Shown piece by piece: positions 25,401 through 40,400 of a stretch of 64,000 bases of DNA. Source of the stretch: Forficula auricularia (Eukaryota; Arthropoda; Insecta; Dermaptera; Forficulidae); assembly GCA_024734495.1 (NCBI GenBank), contig JALMQS010000225.1:12801573-12865572 (forward strand), read 5' to 3'. The notes beneath the pieces are model-generated. The model searched no databases. It saw only the letters and a program-made list of their open reading frames with translations, and had not been told where the DNA came from. Both the position numbers and the translations under genes were made by a program. The stretch's first letter is position 1. Every line of letters starts with the position of its first letter.

Positions 25401-28400
25401 TAAAAACATGCTTTATTTTTTTTTTTGACTATACAATAATTTAAACAATTTTGAATTTTGATTTGATCTTTTAAAAAAAAATAAAAAAAAATAATAATTA
25501 ATTTGTTGTTTTTCGTTTGAGGCTGGATGCTGTCAGGCGGGAGAGTTGGCATGCATATTTAGTATTGCGTTTCGAGAGAAATTTGACCAGGTTTGGGAGA
25601 GAGCCCCAAAACTAGAAAAAAAATAAGGAAAAAAATTGAAAGGCAACTCTTCCGCCAGACAAGCAAGCTATTATGCTAAATTAAAATAAATTTTTATGTT
25701 TTATAAATATATTATATATATATATATATATATCATCGTCTAGAAAGATATTGGGAATAGAAACGTTTATTGTTGGCGTTGATGTGTCTGTGACTGTGTA
25801 CCTCATTCTCCTCGTCGGCCATATCTCGGACGTCCGAAAACGCCCCTGGAATCGGCACGCCTCGCATTTCCGCCTCCCGTTGATGTTTCTCCCATTCGGC
25901 CTTGTTATTAGCGTCACGTAACGCGCGCAATTCACAAGTGACTTCACTCAATTGCCGATCTTTCATTTTCACTTCAGTCTTTAAACTATCCAGCGATTTG
26001 TTCAAGTCTTTGACTCTTTTGAGAAAGGTTTGAATGGCTTGCAACGCCTTGGCATGTTCCGCTTCGGTTTTCTTCAACGAGCCCTCTTGTTGGGATTTCA
26101 ATTGTTCTAAGACGGCATATTTCTCGGCGCCCTCCTTGACTAGGCGTTCCAGGTGACGGATTCGGGTAGAAGAAGAGCCTTCGTCGGAGGAGGCGCTGCT
26201 GCGTCGGTTACGCGAGGCGAGTACATCCATGGCTGTCTGCTGAGAGGATAACAGCCGTTGATGGGCCTTCAAATCAGCCACCTACAAATACAAATTATTA
26301 TTATTATATTAAATAATGGGTCCACTTAATATAACTAAATACAGTAAGACTTCAATTAGGGCAAGGTGGAAGGCAAAAGAAGAAGAGGCAGATCAACAGC
26401 AAGATTGGCGGATCAAATAAAGGCCCAACTTGGCATTACAATTCATGCTGCAACGGCGATGGCCAGAAACAAACCACGCTGCCGGGCTGCAAATAGGAAG
26501 ACTAGGGCTGTTAGAATGTGGAGCAATTGAGGATCACGACTGCTCTGCAAAGAGGATTACGACGTTGAAAAAGAGTAAAAAATATGATGTAAGATTACAC
26601 TACTGCTATTACTAAAAGTTTTGAGGCCGGACTTCTCATTTTTTTATAGTGAAATTATATAAGAAATTTTTAACAGTGTATATATTTTAATTCTTAAAAT
26701 TGTTTCATCAGAAAGGTGCTAATGTGTGAGATATACTAAAAGAAAAAATCAATTCAACGTAAATAAAAATACAAAAGTTCAATTTAGTATGGAATATTGT
26801 GAAATTCTAACCCAGTTGGTTCCTGACAAGGCAGAGAGATGAAAATATTCCAACAACTTTAGATAGTGTCGTGAAATTTATAGGAAAAAACCACAAATGT
26901 TAAAAAGTATAAAATTTTAATAAATAGAATAACTTTTATCACAATATAAATATATACATATATCAATGAGACTGAGATTTTTTTATATAAATTATGATAA
27001 AGTGCATGTTTTTAAGAATAATACTACGAAACCATTATGGATGGAGCAATAACCTAAGAGTTATTAAAATAAGAAAAATAATCGTATAGTTTTATTGAAA
27101 CATTGAATTAATTTTAGAGAATGATTTTTTATCTTTCTAATTAACTATAGTTACTGAAACTGTACGAATCGTATATACAGTTTGAACAATCTTAATTTTT
27201 AATTTTGTTTTAGGGAAACCCTGCCCAAGTGACCTTCATACTAAATGTGTTCATGTTAAAAATGTTTTCCAAATTAAATGATACATTAAGAAAGAGAAGA
27301 TCTAAGAAGTAATTGTTCCCAGGGATGTAGAAAAAAATTAAAATAGACAATCAATTGTAGTCGAATTAATTTTTCATAAATAGATCCTTTTTACATTATT
27401 TACTTATATTGATTCAGGCTAGATAAAAAGATATTTTTTATTCTCTAAAACATGGGTGTCCAACCTTGTATCTTCCCTGGGCCACATTGGAAGAATATGA
27501 GCTGTTTTGGGCCACAGATAAAATACACTAAGGCTAATAATAGCTGGTGAGCAAAAAACGTAGAATATGTACTTAATATAGTTAAGAAATTAAGTTTTGT
27601 TACTTTATAAATTTTTTTTTATAGAAGTAAAAGATAAATCAGCAACATAAAATTATAGTGTAGAAGTTTGTCATTGTTTTTGAGACATTAATCCGTCGAT
27701 ATTTGGCTCAAAAGAATTCTCCGTGAATTCTCAAAATGCTCATCAAATATTTTGTATCTAGCTTCATTCTTTGTGTGCTTCATACTTGAAAATAGATGCT
27801 TGAATAAATAAAATTATTTAAGAATCGCTTTATGAATATCTCATTGGAAAATAACATGTTAAATTCAAAAATTCATTACTCATAAATTAATAGCAAGTTA
27901 AAAATATTGTATTTTTAGTAATTTTACTGGGATTTTTAGTCGCAATCACATAAAGTTTGTAAGTTTGCGATTTCTTGTCGGGCCACAATGATAGCCAACT
28001 TGGGCCGCGGGTTGGACAACCCTACTCTAAAATAATCATTCTTTCAAATTTTAATACGAATTCTAATTTGAGGTAAGATAATTAACTCCTTGTAAATTTC
28101 AAGTTTGTATCTTATTAAATTTAGAATCTACAACGCTGGGACGGACGTCAGTTATCACAATTAGATCAATAGGGCCCCGTTTTACTTTTATTTTTAATCG
28201 GAACCCTAAAAAAATCTTTAAGTATCCTTCAAAGTAAAAATCAATTCTTATTGATACATCTACCGTAAACCAGGGCTGTCCAACCCGCATGCGGCCCAGC
28301 ACTGCAATGAGTGTGGCCCAACATAATATCATAAATTTTCTTAAAACATTGAGATTTTTATCTAGATATTGGAAAACCCACAACAATTTCGCTTGATGAT

Positions 28401-31400
28401 TTTTTTCTCTAAAATAAGAAATCTGAAAATCTGCTGTGAAGTTTTCAAAAAATAAAAGTGGTAATTTTAAAATTTTGAATCTGGAACTAGATTTCAAGAT
28501 TTCTGAAAAAATAATCATCAGTTTTGTCTATTTTCGACTCCATTTTCATTAGAAATAAATTTTCTACTTGCAAAATTTCTGATTGAATGTTCTAGAATAA
28601 CAACTTTTAAGGAGATAGGTGTTGGTTCTAGGTGAAACATTTTAATATAATAAGAAAACTTGAGCAAGATGCGAAGTAGGTTCCACAAAAAAGAAATAAA
28701 ACAAAATTGAGTTTTGAATTCGATATATTCGGGGGTAAGCCAGGAGTCAGAGAAAACTGTAAGAAATTATCGAATTCAAAACTCAATTTTGTTTTATTTC
28801 TTTTTGTGAAACCTACCTCGCATCTTGCTCAGGTTTTATTATTTCTAGAACAACAATTAGATACCGATCTGAAAGAAAAATTGAATATTGTCTCTCTTTA
28901 TTAGAATTTTATATTAATTATCTAGCCAGGAAAAAATTTAAGCAAATACTAATCCATATTATGAAAGAATGTAGGTATGTATTTACATATAGGAGAAGCT
29001 ATTTTCAAGTATAAAATTTACGAAAAATCAAAATAGAAGCTCACTATGAGCTAAAAAATAATAAAGTTGTTATTTCTAGATTATTAACTATCTTTTTTGA
29101 ATAACAAATATCAATAGAATTATAATATTTTATCCGCGGCCCGAAACATTTGTTTTTTCTTCAAATGTGGCCCATGTAAGCCAAAAGGTTGGACAGCCCT
29201 GATCTAAACTATTGTTGAAAAGATATCAAGTATGGTTTGTTAATTTAAGTTACCTCATCAAGTAGTCGTTGATTTTCTCTACTTGCTGAATCGAATTTCG
29301 ACTCAAGTGTTCGGATTGATGATTTCGCTTTGGCTAATCTGCTTTCTAATTCTGTGATGGAGGAATCTCTTGAGGCGAGGGATTGCCGCAACGCTTCGAT
29401 CTCCCGTTTCTTTTCATCAAGAGTGATTTGGATTTCAACAAGCACTTTATTTTGTTGATCAATTTGACTTTGTTTCTCTTCAATTAATCGATCGCGGGCG
29501 CAAAGTTCTTGAACCTAAAAAATAAATAAATAAAAAAAAATTACAAATAAATAAAAACTATAAATATATAAATTGCTTTAAAAAACTATAATATTTATAC
29601 AACTTTTATTTTATGCAAGTACAGTAAAACCTCGTTTATCCGGCCCTCCGGATTATCCGGATCGGATTTGTAGACATTTTTATTTTAATAAATGTTCACA
29701 TAGATAATAATTTTTAACTCTGATAGCAAGAATGTAATTAAATATTTTTCTAATTAATATATTAAAGAATAATTAATATATCAAAGAGAGTTGTTTTTTG
29801 ACCGCGTTTTTAAACAAGATATATATATCGCCAGACTACTGCTTGTTGAGGCTATTGGAATCTGCTGAATCTCAAGTCTGGACCAAGAGAGAATGAAAAA
29901 GATGTGATCTATTTATTTAGGTATCATCCAGCATAATTTCGCGATTAGCCCGCATGACGCTTTTTACCAAACACTGGTATGGATCACCTAGAGGATTTGT
30001 AATCTGAGATGTTATATATTCAATCCCCCAGTCCAGCGAGCTCAATCGATTGAATCAAATATAGGAAACTCATGATTAATTGATAGCAACACCTTACTTA
30101 CACACGTGTTGAGCGCGCTGTACTAGGGGATTGAATATATAACATCTCAGATTACAAATCCTCTAGGTGATCCATACCAGTGTTTAGTAAAAAGTGTCAT
30201 GCAGGCTAATCGCGAAATGATGCTGGATCATACCTAAATGGATCACATCATTTTCATTCTCTCTTGGTCCTGACTTAAGATTCAGCAGATTCCAATAGCC
30301 TCAACCAGCAGTAATCTAGCGGTATATATATCTTGTTTAAAAACGCGGTCAAAAACAACTATCTTTGATATATTATCGTAATAAATTCAAATTCGCTTGT
30401 TTGAGGATTTGTTTTGTTTTTTATTACCCATATATCCGGATTATCCTGTTTGACTTTGGTCCGAGTTAGTCCGGATAAACGAGGTTCTACTATATAGAAT
30501 TTTCACCCCATCTGCTTAAATGAATAACGAAGTCTCTCAAACGATTAACGAATACAATTAATATTACGCCTTTATCAATTAACGCCCTTCACGTGAAAGT
30601 ATTATTTAAACCTATATATAGAATATTATACCTGTTAATAAATATTTTATCTTATACGAACACCTTTTATTTGATAAACCCCTAGACACATAACCGAAAA
30701 CCCACAGTGAACCCACACGACCAGGATAAGTGAAGAATACAATTCCCACATAATTTTGAAACGTTTTTTATGGTTTTCTGAAAACATTAAAAAAATTTTG
30801 CAGCAGACCCTTTTTTCAATGATGTCATCTAACCGTTCTAACTTTGCAAAGTCTTTACCTTGATTTGTATCTCAGGTTCTTTGGCGCTGAGTGCATCTTC
30901 CAGTTCGCGGACTCGTCGATTGCTCTCAGCCAGATCGTGGACGCGTTGTTCAAGTTCTAGGGCGAGATCCGCCAATCGGGAATCCCTCTCTCTGACTTCA
31001 GCTTCCAGGGCGCAGGATTTGGCCGCCGACCTCTCGCATTCGCTATGCTGAGCGGCTGCTTGATCCTCAAAATGATTAGCTCGGGCAGTTTGTGTCTTGG
31101 ACTCTTCATCCAATTTTGAAACCTGAAATTAGGAAAAAAAAAAAAATTATCAATCAAATGCCTAGAAGAAAGTAAATTTATATTTTTCTATTATATAGTA
31201 CCTATATAATATCTTTAAAAATAATCAAATATAATAATTTGAAAGTTGTAAGCAATTTGTATTCAAAATGCTGGTGTCGTTTTTGATTTTTTTTTTTTAA
31301 GGGAGAATGGTGTGGGTTTTTGGTGAAACATTTAAAATAAAGGAAAATTTTGAAAAATTTTAGAAACTTTTAAAATTTAAAATATAAAATACTAGGTAGG

Positions 31401-34400
31401 TTTCACAAATATTTTTGTTTAGTATTAAATATTATCAATGCGACGTTTCGCTGTTTTATTACAACTTCTTCAGGTTCTATAAAGAAACAAATTACTTTCA
31501 AATTACTTATACTCTCTCTCTCAAATTAATCCAAACATTTTATTATATATACAATCACCTTGTTCAATTTTTTCTAAACACTGTCGGTTCATTTAGCTTT
31601 GCCATTCAGTTGTTATACATAATATAAAGATTTGAACACATTTCACTCACAACCAATATTTATTTAGAGTAGCTATAGTAACTTAACAAACTCATTGCAC
31701 ACTAATTAAAAAAAAATCTGTCCATACATTATATTTGTAGGGGGAGTTTTAATTGGCTCGTAGGGGTCAAATAACACACGTATTTATAAGTAAAAGTATT
31801 TATTTACAAAAAGGGGGTTTACATATTTTGTCTAGGGGTAAATCATCTTAAAACATCGTTCATTAATACATCGTAATGGGTTACTTAAATCAACAACCAT
31901 CTTTAAGCAACACTCGTTTTCAACTGGCCCCCATTTGCAACTCACATTCACACATGCATATGAGTGGTGGAGGATGCACTGTCACTCGGCAACCCATCAA
32001 AACAAGTTGTCATAATAATATTTATGACGTGTTTTTAGCCTAAAAGTGTCGGCGATCTATACAGGGCCAGAAGATGGCTTTTCGAAAGGACAACGGGCCG
32101 TAAACACTTGACTGGGCACGTGCTAACCATATGCTATTAATAAAACAGAAATTAAAACAATTCATTAAAATAATTTCCCACATATTTATATTATAAAATT
32201 TATTCCAAAAATAAAATAGAAAAATAAACTCATTCACATGAATTCGGCAGAATTATCATATATTAAATTTCAACCAACACCTCATTAGGTTATTTTTAAA
32301 TCATTTGAGAGTGAGGATTGAGTTTGTGAAGTTACTATAGCTACTCTATATAAATATTATTGTTCTGTGAATAAAGTTGTGTTCAAATCTTTATATTATG
32401 TATAACTGAACCGACAAAGTGTTTAGAAAAAAATTGATGCAAGTGATTGTATACCATATATAAAATGTTTGGATTGATTTGAGAGAGTATAAGTAATTTG
32501 AATGTATTTCTTTCTTTATAGAGCCTGAAGAAGCTGTAATAAAACAGCGAAACGTGGCTATTGATCATTTAAATATAACACTTATATTATGCATTATAGT
32601 TCATTTTCCTTTGAAAAATTGAATATTTAATACTTATTATGGAGCTGAATAGCAAAAATGATATTATAAATAATTTTTGTAGATATTGAGAAACTAAAGA
32701 CTTCTTTTTTGTAAAAAAATTAAATAAACCGATTTCTTACCTCATTTTTAAGTTGTTCAATTTGTTTTGTCAAATGTTCAACTTCCTCGTGAGAATGATG
32801 GTCGACACATTTATTGATTGCTAAATCAAAAGCGTTTGCAAAAAGTTCTGGATTATTTAACGCTTTCGCTTCTTCTAATTCCTAAAATAAATCAAAGAAA
32901 TATTAACATTTATTTATTTATTTTTTTAACTATATCTTGAAATACTTTACAGAACGTTTATTAAAAATCTAATTTCATTTTACATTTCATCCAATTTCTC
33001 CCGATACATTTGGATGTTTAATAAAGGTTTTGCGATTGTTTTTATTTAAAGAAGTGTATTTAATTGAAAAGATTTTGGTTTGCCAAGAGTAGATCATTTA
33101 TAAGGGGAAATTAATGAGATTTTCCTCTGCTTGATGCAAATAAATTAATAAAAATGAATAAATAAATATACAAATCTTTTATATACAGAAAACACAGAAT
33201 AATTTTTTTTCAATATATATAGTTTATTTGTTAGAGTTAGAGATTTTAGTTTCGAAAGTTTGACCTTCACCCTCTCTCTTTTTAATTAGAAATATTTTAT
33301 CTGTTATTTTTCATGAGTTCAAATACCCGATTGGATTTAGATAAATGAATCATTTAAAGCAAATTGAGCCGGGGAAGTTAAATAATTTAATCAATAATTT
33401 CTTATGTTAATTCTACATATTTAGAAAATTATTTTATTTTTTTATTTTTTTTTTTAAAGAAAAAATGAATTGTGCACCCGTCGGGATTCGAACCCGTGTA
33501 GAGAAGTTTAGCCGAAGAGCGGCCTTACCAACTAGGCCACGGATGAACCTGCTTGGAATGGTCTTTAGATTGAATGTCATTTTTCCTTTTCGCAGATTTG
33601 AAAACCAACGTTTAAAAGTTTAATTTGTCTAAAATGAATAATTTCTTTTTGCCGAAAGTAGCAGAATTTTTATTAATAAAAAGGGACAATAAAAGAGTGT
33701 GTCTTATGCTAGAAAAATAAATTTTTAATTTATTTATAACGAGATTATAGTTTCGAAAGCTTTTCCCCCCTTCATCAGGCTATTACAATTGATTCACAGG
33801 AATTGATGTCTGTCAATTGTAATAGACTGATTAAGAGGAACAAAGTCCTGGAAACTATAATCTCGATATAAATAAATTTAAAAATATATTTTTTCAGCAT
33901 AAGACACACTCTTTTATTGTCCCCTTTAATGAATCATTTGTTGAGTGACCAGCTTAGTATTAAAACAAAACGAATTTCTCTACATCCAATCGGGTATTTT
34001 TAAACCCATGGGAAATAACAGATAAAATATTTCTAATTAAAAAGACTGATAATGAAGGACAAAGCTTAGAAACTATAATCCTTAACAAATGTTTATTTGC
34101 ATCAAGTAGAGCAGTGGTTCTTAACCTTTTTAAGATCGTGACCTAAATGTGAGAAATATGTTCATGTCACGACACCCCACCCCCCTCCAAATGTCAAATT
34201 TTTTAAATTACTTTTTGTAGATCATACTTAAGAAATTTTCTTCAATTTTACAATGATGACCTTTTTTTAACTCATATATTATATATATATATATATTTTA
34301 ATTAAGATAAACAAGGCGACTTTTTGATCCAAGGAAAATTTAATCAAAAAGTACGAGTTTTTCATATTTTCAATTTTAATAGTATTGAATAAATTAAAAT

Positions 34401-37400
34401 ATATTTTTAAACTTATTAAAAATAAATATAGTAGGTAAAATATTTGGTTAACGACACTGCGCGACCCAAAGAATTTGCTTTGCGGCCTAAAATTGGGTGG
34501 TGACCCATAGTTTAAGAAGTGAAGTAGAGGACAACCTCATTGATTTCTCTGTAAGAATTGTATTTTGTTTTAATTTTTAACAAAATATAAAAAGAATCCA
34601 AGATACCAAAATATATTATTATAATAAATTACCAAATTCCTTTCAAACTTTGAAATATTTAATAGATGGAAATTTATTGAAAGCAAATATTGACTTCTCG
34701 ATAAACATTTTATGTAAACATTTGACAAAACGACTCAATAAAAATTAATAAAAATCAAAACTAAACATTTTGCAAATGGAGTAGTTTTAGTAGATATGTT
34801 TCGATCTTATTAATTTTTTTCTAACAAGAAAAACAACACCTGTTGATAATATCAAAATAAACAATTTTTGTAAGTAATATTGATTCATTATAAAACTAAC
34901 CGTTTTTATTGATGCTAAATTTCTAAGAAAATCACAAGATGGTGTCATCTATTAGATCCGTGATGGAATGGATTATTTTTAATTATATGACAAATTTATT
35001 TTTAATAATATGTAATTGAGGATATGGGATGTGAGTCATTTAGAGAGGTCAAAGAGATGGAGAGTGGAGACCCCGTGGTTGTGTCAAACCAGTCTTAGGA
35101 CTGTGTTCTCAATGATGATGATGTCAGAAGGGTTGTTTTTACCCCCTCGAGAATAGAACCAATGCGCTAAAATTCAGAGTACCCAATTGGCCTGGATTGT
35201 TTATTTTGGCACTCGGGTTCGATTCCCGAGGGAGTAGAAACAACCCGCCTGACATAGAGTTAAAAATAATCCATTCTATATCAGATCTAATAGATGACAC
35301 CTTCTTGTAATTTTCATAGAAAAAAAAACGTTTATTTTTATAATGAATCAATATTACTTACAAAGAATGGTTTATTTAAGCCCGCCGCGAGCGGCCGTGA
35401 GGCGCACGTGGATGGCATTTTAAAGGGGGCGGAAAACACAAGAATTAATGTTTTTTTTATATATTTTTTTTCATAAATAAATAATTAATTTAAAAGAAAA
35501 TAAGAGAATTTCTTCATTTAAAAGAACTAATATTCCAACTACCAAGAGTATAATTGCCAAGTAACCTCTCCAAAATAGCCGTTCGGAAACGGCGTTAAAA
35601 AGTAGGTCCCATATATCTGTTTAAAAACAGCAAAAATGTGGAGGAGCCGAAACGTCAGGGAGACCTGATATGGCACTTAAAGAAGAAGAATATTACATGG
35701 GTCGGCGTTCGAAGTGTTACCATCTACCGTAAAAAGATTTTAAACGATGCTTTGTTACCTTGGACACGTAAACAATTCGGTAGAAACCATTGGACGTTTC
35801 AACAAGATGCGGCACCATCCAATAAAGCCCGGGAAACCCAACGTTTTTTTGCTTTTCGGCCTTTCTAGCCATAAGCCAATTTACGATACTATTTATTTAT
35901 TTTTTAAATTTGTCTCTACTCCCGGGGTCAGATTTTACTCGAGTCGGATTCGAACCCGGGTCTTCTTGGTTGGCAGGCTGACACGCTACCACCTAGCCTG
36001 CCTACCCCCCCCCCACCCCCCACCCCCAAGAAAAAGTTCACAGCTTAATTTATTCACAACAATGGCCACCATAATCAACGGACTTAAGCCTAATGGATTT
36101 TTCTATATGGTCCATTCTATCAAAGTATCAACTAAAAAATATCAGACAGTCAACGCCTTAGAGATTGCTCTTCGCCGAGAATGGGGAAAAATACCATCAG
36201 ACCACATTATTCGTGCAGTGTATGAACAGGCTCGATGCTATTATCCGCACTATATCGAACAATAACATATTTTTCTTAAAATTTGAAATGTTTTTACGAT
36301 ATAATGAAGTTTTTAAATAAAAATTGGCAAAATTACAGCATTTTTAATTGGTAATGCTTCGAGCGCCGACCCCTGTATATCACCAAATGTATATAATAAA
36401 TATTAATGTATATAGATTGTCATATGAGATGGAACTATCACATAAAGCAAATTATCAAGAAAACCAGATATATAAATTTTGTATTATAAATTATTTGCAA
36501 TATTGGATGCAAGGGCTATGAGGGTAATATATCAGCCTCTGTTTGAGAGTATAATTAACTATGGTATAATTGTGTGGGGGTGCTTATGATAATGCAACGA
36601 AACCACTTATCACTATACAGACTAGACTTATTAAAAAAATTAAGGTATAATCTGTCCTGGGTATTGATGAATCTTTTATTGTTAACTCTGTTGTTTATTA
36701 TTATTATGTGTGCAAGATGATGTATAATGAACATGATCACTTGATCAATTGTCCTGCCAAAGATCAATAAGTCAATTACCCCCCCCCCCCAAAATGCCTA
36801 TTTTGTGGCAATTCAATATTTTAATAAACTCCCAAATGATCTAAAAAATCTGTCGTGTGACAAGAAAATATTAAGAAAAAAATTGGTTAAATGGATCGGA
36901 TCGTTGTGATTTCACCCTGTGATATATGTATGTAAATCTCTAATGTGAACTAATAATGTTTATCAATGTACACCATATTTCATGTATTGTAATTCTTTGT
37001 AAAATTAAATAATTATTAATTTTTATATATAAGATAGATAAGATTTTAATCCGGTCCTATATACCTGGGGTGACCACTAACCTCAACTTTGGGAGCCACA
37101 AATTTATAAAACTGTTTCAAAGGGAGCCACATTAATTAGAGATTTATTAATGTTTTATTAAAAAAAAGACATTTTTTATTTTATAAAATATAAATGAAGT
37201 AACATATATATTTTTGCACTACTTACTTATAACATTACAAATTAATTTAATTTTTGTATTATTATTTTTTTAATTTAATTATTATACGGGGTGGGGCATA
37301 AAGATCTATCACATTTTGAAGAGATATAAAAAAAATAATACAATTTTTTACCAAACTCAACCAAATTTTGCATACATATTCTGTGGATCCCCAGAAGGCT

Positions 37401-40400
37401 AGAAATGCAAAAACTAACTAAATTTTGTATACATAAATTGGTCGAAAGGGCTAGAATTTTCATTTTTGATGGTTAGTTTTTGAATTTCTAGCCTTCTGGA
37501 GGTCCACAGAATATGTATACAAAAATTTGGTTGATTTTGGTCGAAAGGGCTAGAATTTTCATATTTGACCCTCCCTCCCATTTTGGGTGGCTAGTTTTTG
37601 CATTTCTAGTCTTTTTGGGATCCACAGAATATGTATAAAAAATTTGGTTGATTTTGGTCGAAAGGGCTAGAATTTTCATTTTTGACCCCCCCTTTTTTTT
37701 TGTCTGATAATGCTTAAAATACATTAAAAAATGTATATTTTATATTCTTTTCAAAAAATATATTCAGTTTCTTTCTAGTTAAATTTTCTCATTTTTTTAT
37801 ACCTCTTCAAAATGTGGTAGATCTTTATGCCCCACCAGAAACTTTTTAAAATCAGTATTATTCAAGTGGGTTCAAGAGCCGCACGAGATTGACTCAAGAG
37901 CCGCATGCGGCTCGCGAGCCACGTTGTTGCCACCTCTGCTATATACAGATATACAGTTGACTTGTCAACTCTATAGGACACGACATATTGTATGTTGTGT
38001 ATTTTTCTGGATGAATAAATAAAAAAAGTAAATAGGGGGGGGGGGGGCAATGTTACAGTTTAGCACGGAGGCGCGGCGGGCCTGGTTTTATTTTTATATT
38101 ATCAACCGGTGTTGTGTGGTTTTTTCTTGTTACAAAAAGACAACACCATCGAAACAACTCCTCATATCTACGTAATTATAATAATACAGCGCCATGTCTG
38201 TATTTTATGAATTCATAACAATTTGTTTTTTAATTTAAATAATAAAAATTAATACATAATAGCAGAGATATCTGGTATACCTTGGAGAGTTGTGTTATCC
38301 GTGATTGTAATTGTGTAATTTCTTCCTCTTGGTGTTTCGTCATATTATTTATTTTACTCTTATATTTATCTTCCATTAAATCTAAAGCTCTAGATGCCTC
38401 GCAGAGGAGATTTTGTTTTGTCGCTAAATCTTTTCTCAACATTTCAGTTTCCACCTGAAAGAAAAAACAAAACAAAAAATATATTAGAATATATATTTGG
38501 AAATAATATTACTGTTTCATTTGATGATTTTTTTTTTTAATAAAATGTTTTTTATTTTGCAAATTTAAATTTACATATTTTTACAATAATTTGGACATCG
38601 AGCAACACCCCCTCCCATGTCCATAAAATGTCTTTTATCATTGTACCTAATCACTTTTAGATTTTCAATTGTGGGAAAATGATTGTAAAAAGCCACGACT
38701 TGAATTGTTACATATAGAGATCAGTGGCGTGCGGTCCATAGATGCTGTGGATGCACCGCATCCCTAAAATAACTTTTAAGGAGTTAGGTGTTGGTTCTAG
38801 GTGAAACATTTTAATATAATAATAAAACATGAGCAAGATACGAGGTTAGGTTTCACAAAAAAGAAATAAAACAAAATTGAGTTTTGAATTCGATATATTT
38901 CGGGGGTGAGCCCATCCAGGAGTCAAAGTAAACTGAATATATCGAATTGAAAACTCAATTTTGTTTTATTTCTTTTTTTGTGAAACCTACCTGCATCTTG
39001 CTTTCAATCAAGTTTTATTATTGCATCCCTAAAATCTCAAAACATTCACAGTATTTTACCGTGTCAGAAAAAAATTAGTGTTAAATTTTAAAAATAACGT
39101 AAAATTCAATGAAATTTGCAAAGAGGAGCGAAAAATAAAATAATTTTTTTTAAAAAATTAAGGGTGTTTGCCGGAGGCCATTCATAAATTAAATTGGGCA
39201 TAGGCGTTTTTGTGGCTAGTCCAACCCCCCCCCCCCCCCCCCCCCGTGTAAGACATCATAAGATTTTGATTACTCCCCTAACTCTTAGTAATAAATTTTC
39301 GTAAGGAATGAAAATATTTACAAATTAAACGATCGTTTAATTAAAGAATATTCTTTATTGCGATTTCACCATAATCAAGGGCGGATCCAGGGGGGCGGAG
39401 GGGACGACCCCCCCCCCCATAGAGGCCCGTGCCAGGCAAAAAAAATGTGTAAAAAAAAAAACATTTATTTTTTTAAAAATTTTAAAATTGAAAATAAAGT
39501 TCTATGTGAGTCTCTCTCTCTGTGTGTGTGTGTGTGGGGGCGTCTCTGACCCCCCCCGCTTGGACAATTCGATCGCCACACACTTTCGAGATAAGAAGTA
39601 GACCTTATATACATCGGGCACCTTATATACATTCACCCCCCCCCCATAAAAATTCCTGGATCCGCCCTTGACCATAATTATATTAGTACATTTTCATTGC
39701 TAAAGTAAGATTAATTTTTGATAAAATATATAAATATATGAAAAGAAAGAGTTCAATTTTTAGAATAAATTATAAGATTTTAGTAGAAATATTTTTAAAT
39801 TGCGATATCAGAGAGAGGTTTTACGTCTCGAGGGTGTGAGCTGACTGCCCGGAAAGCATGTTAGTTCTCAGGTTCGACTCCTGAGGGGATGAATCCTATC
39901 TGATATCGCAATTGAATAATATTTCTACTAAATTCTTAGAATTTGTCCTAAAAATTAAATTCTTTCTTTTAATATACACTGGTTAATTTTAACCCGAGCT
40001 GATTTTTGAAAAACATCCCAACTATTCTCAAAAAAAAGATGCTCAAATCTTTAGTTTTATATATAAATATATATGTTTGGGGCATAAATATAATACAAAT
40101 GAACGCATTAATGATTTCTTCTGGAGAGATATGGGCCTAGCCGATCCTTTTTCCATTTTTTTTTTTTAATATAAAATTTTGAATTAAAAAAAAAACAACT
40201 TACCTAAGTTTGGACCCCCCCCCCCCCCATCGTATAAGAGCTTATAATATTTAGTCAACTTAAAATTGAAGGGGGTGCTCATACTTGAGAACGATCGCAG
40301 ATTAGGTCAACCGAAACGTTAGTTTTATTCTATTATTTATGCATGTTCAATAAATAATTATAATCAATTATGGTATTATGTGTGATTTCAACTCTTAATA

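Larger units (their letters stand above)
31302..32580. mobile_element. Hammerhead fold-back element (~1.2 kb)
   Basis: Leader type 1 (GGGAGAATGGTGTGG, GGTGAAAC at about 31320, GGTAGGTTTCAC at about 31395), then arms 31415-31680 and 32300-32568 in inverted orientation (TCTTTATAGAACCTGAAGAA-like). Interior about 31740-32270 is a separate AT-rich block with no ORF of interest. Confidence 0.72.
33060..34550. mobile_element. Old hammerhead-family element with three nested insertions
   Basis: Outer left part has TTTGCCAAGAGTAG and CCTCTGCTTGATGCAAATAA (33080-33150); outer right part GTTTATTTGCATCAAGTAGAG and GACAACCTCATTGATTTCTC (34090-34550). Decayed cores at 33247-33276 (minus) and 34045-34080 (plus). 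Inside: a tRNA-like SINE (33478-33547), a younger fold-back element (33645-33927) and a hAT element (34112-34521). Confidence 0.62.

Noticed and set aside
33474..33547. Genuine tRNA gene
   Set aside because: Acceptor and D arms pair, but the anticodon arm does not and no standard anticodon can be assigned; more likely a SINE head.
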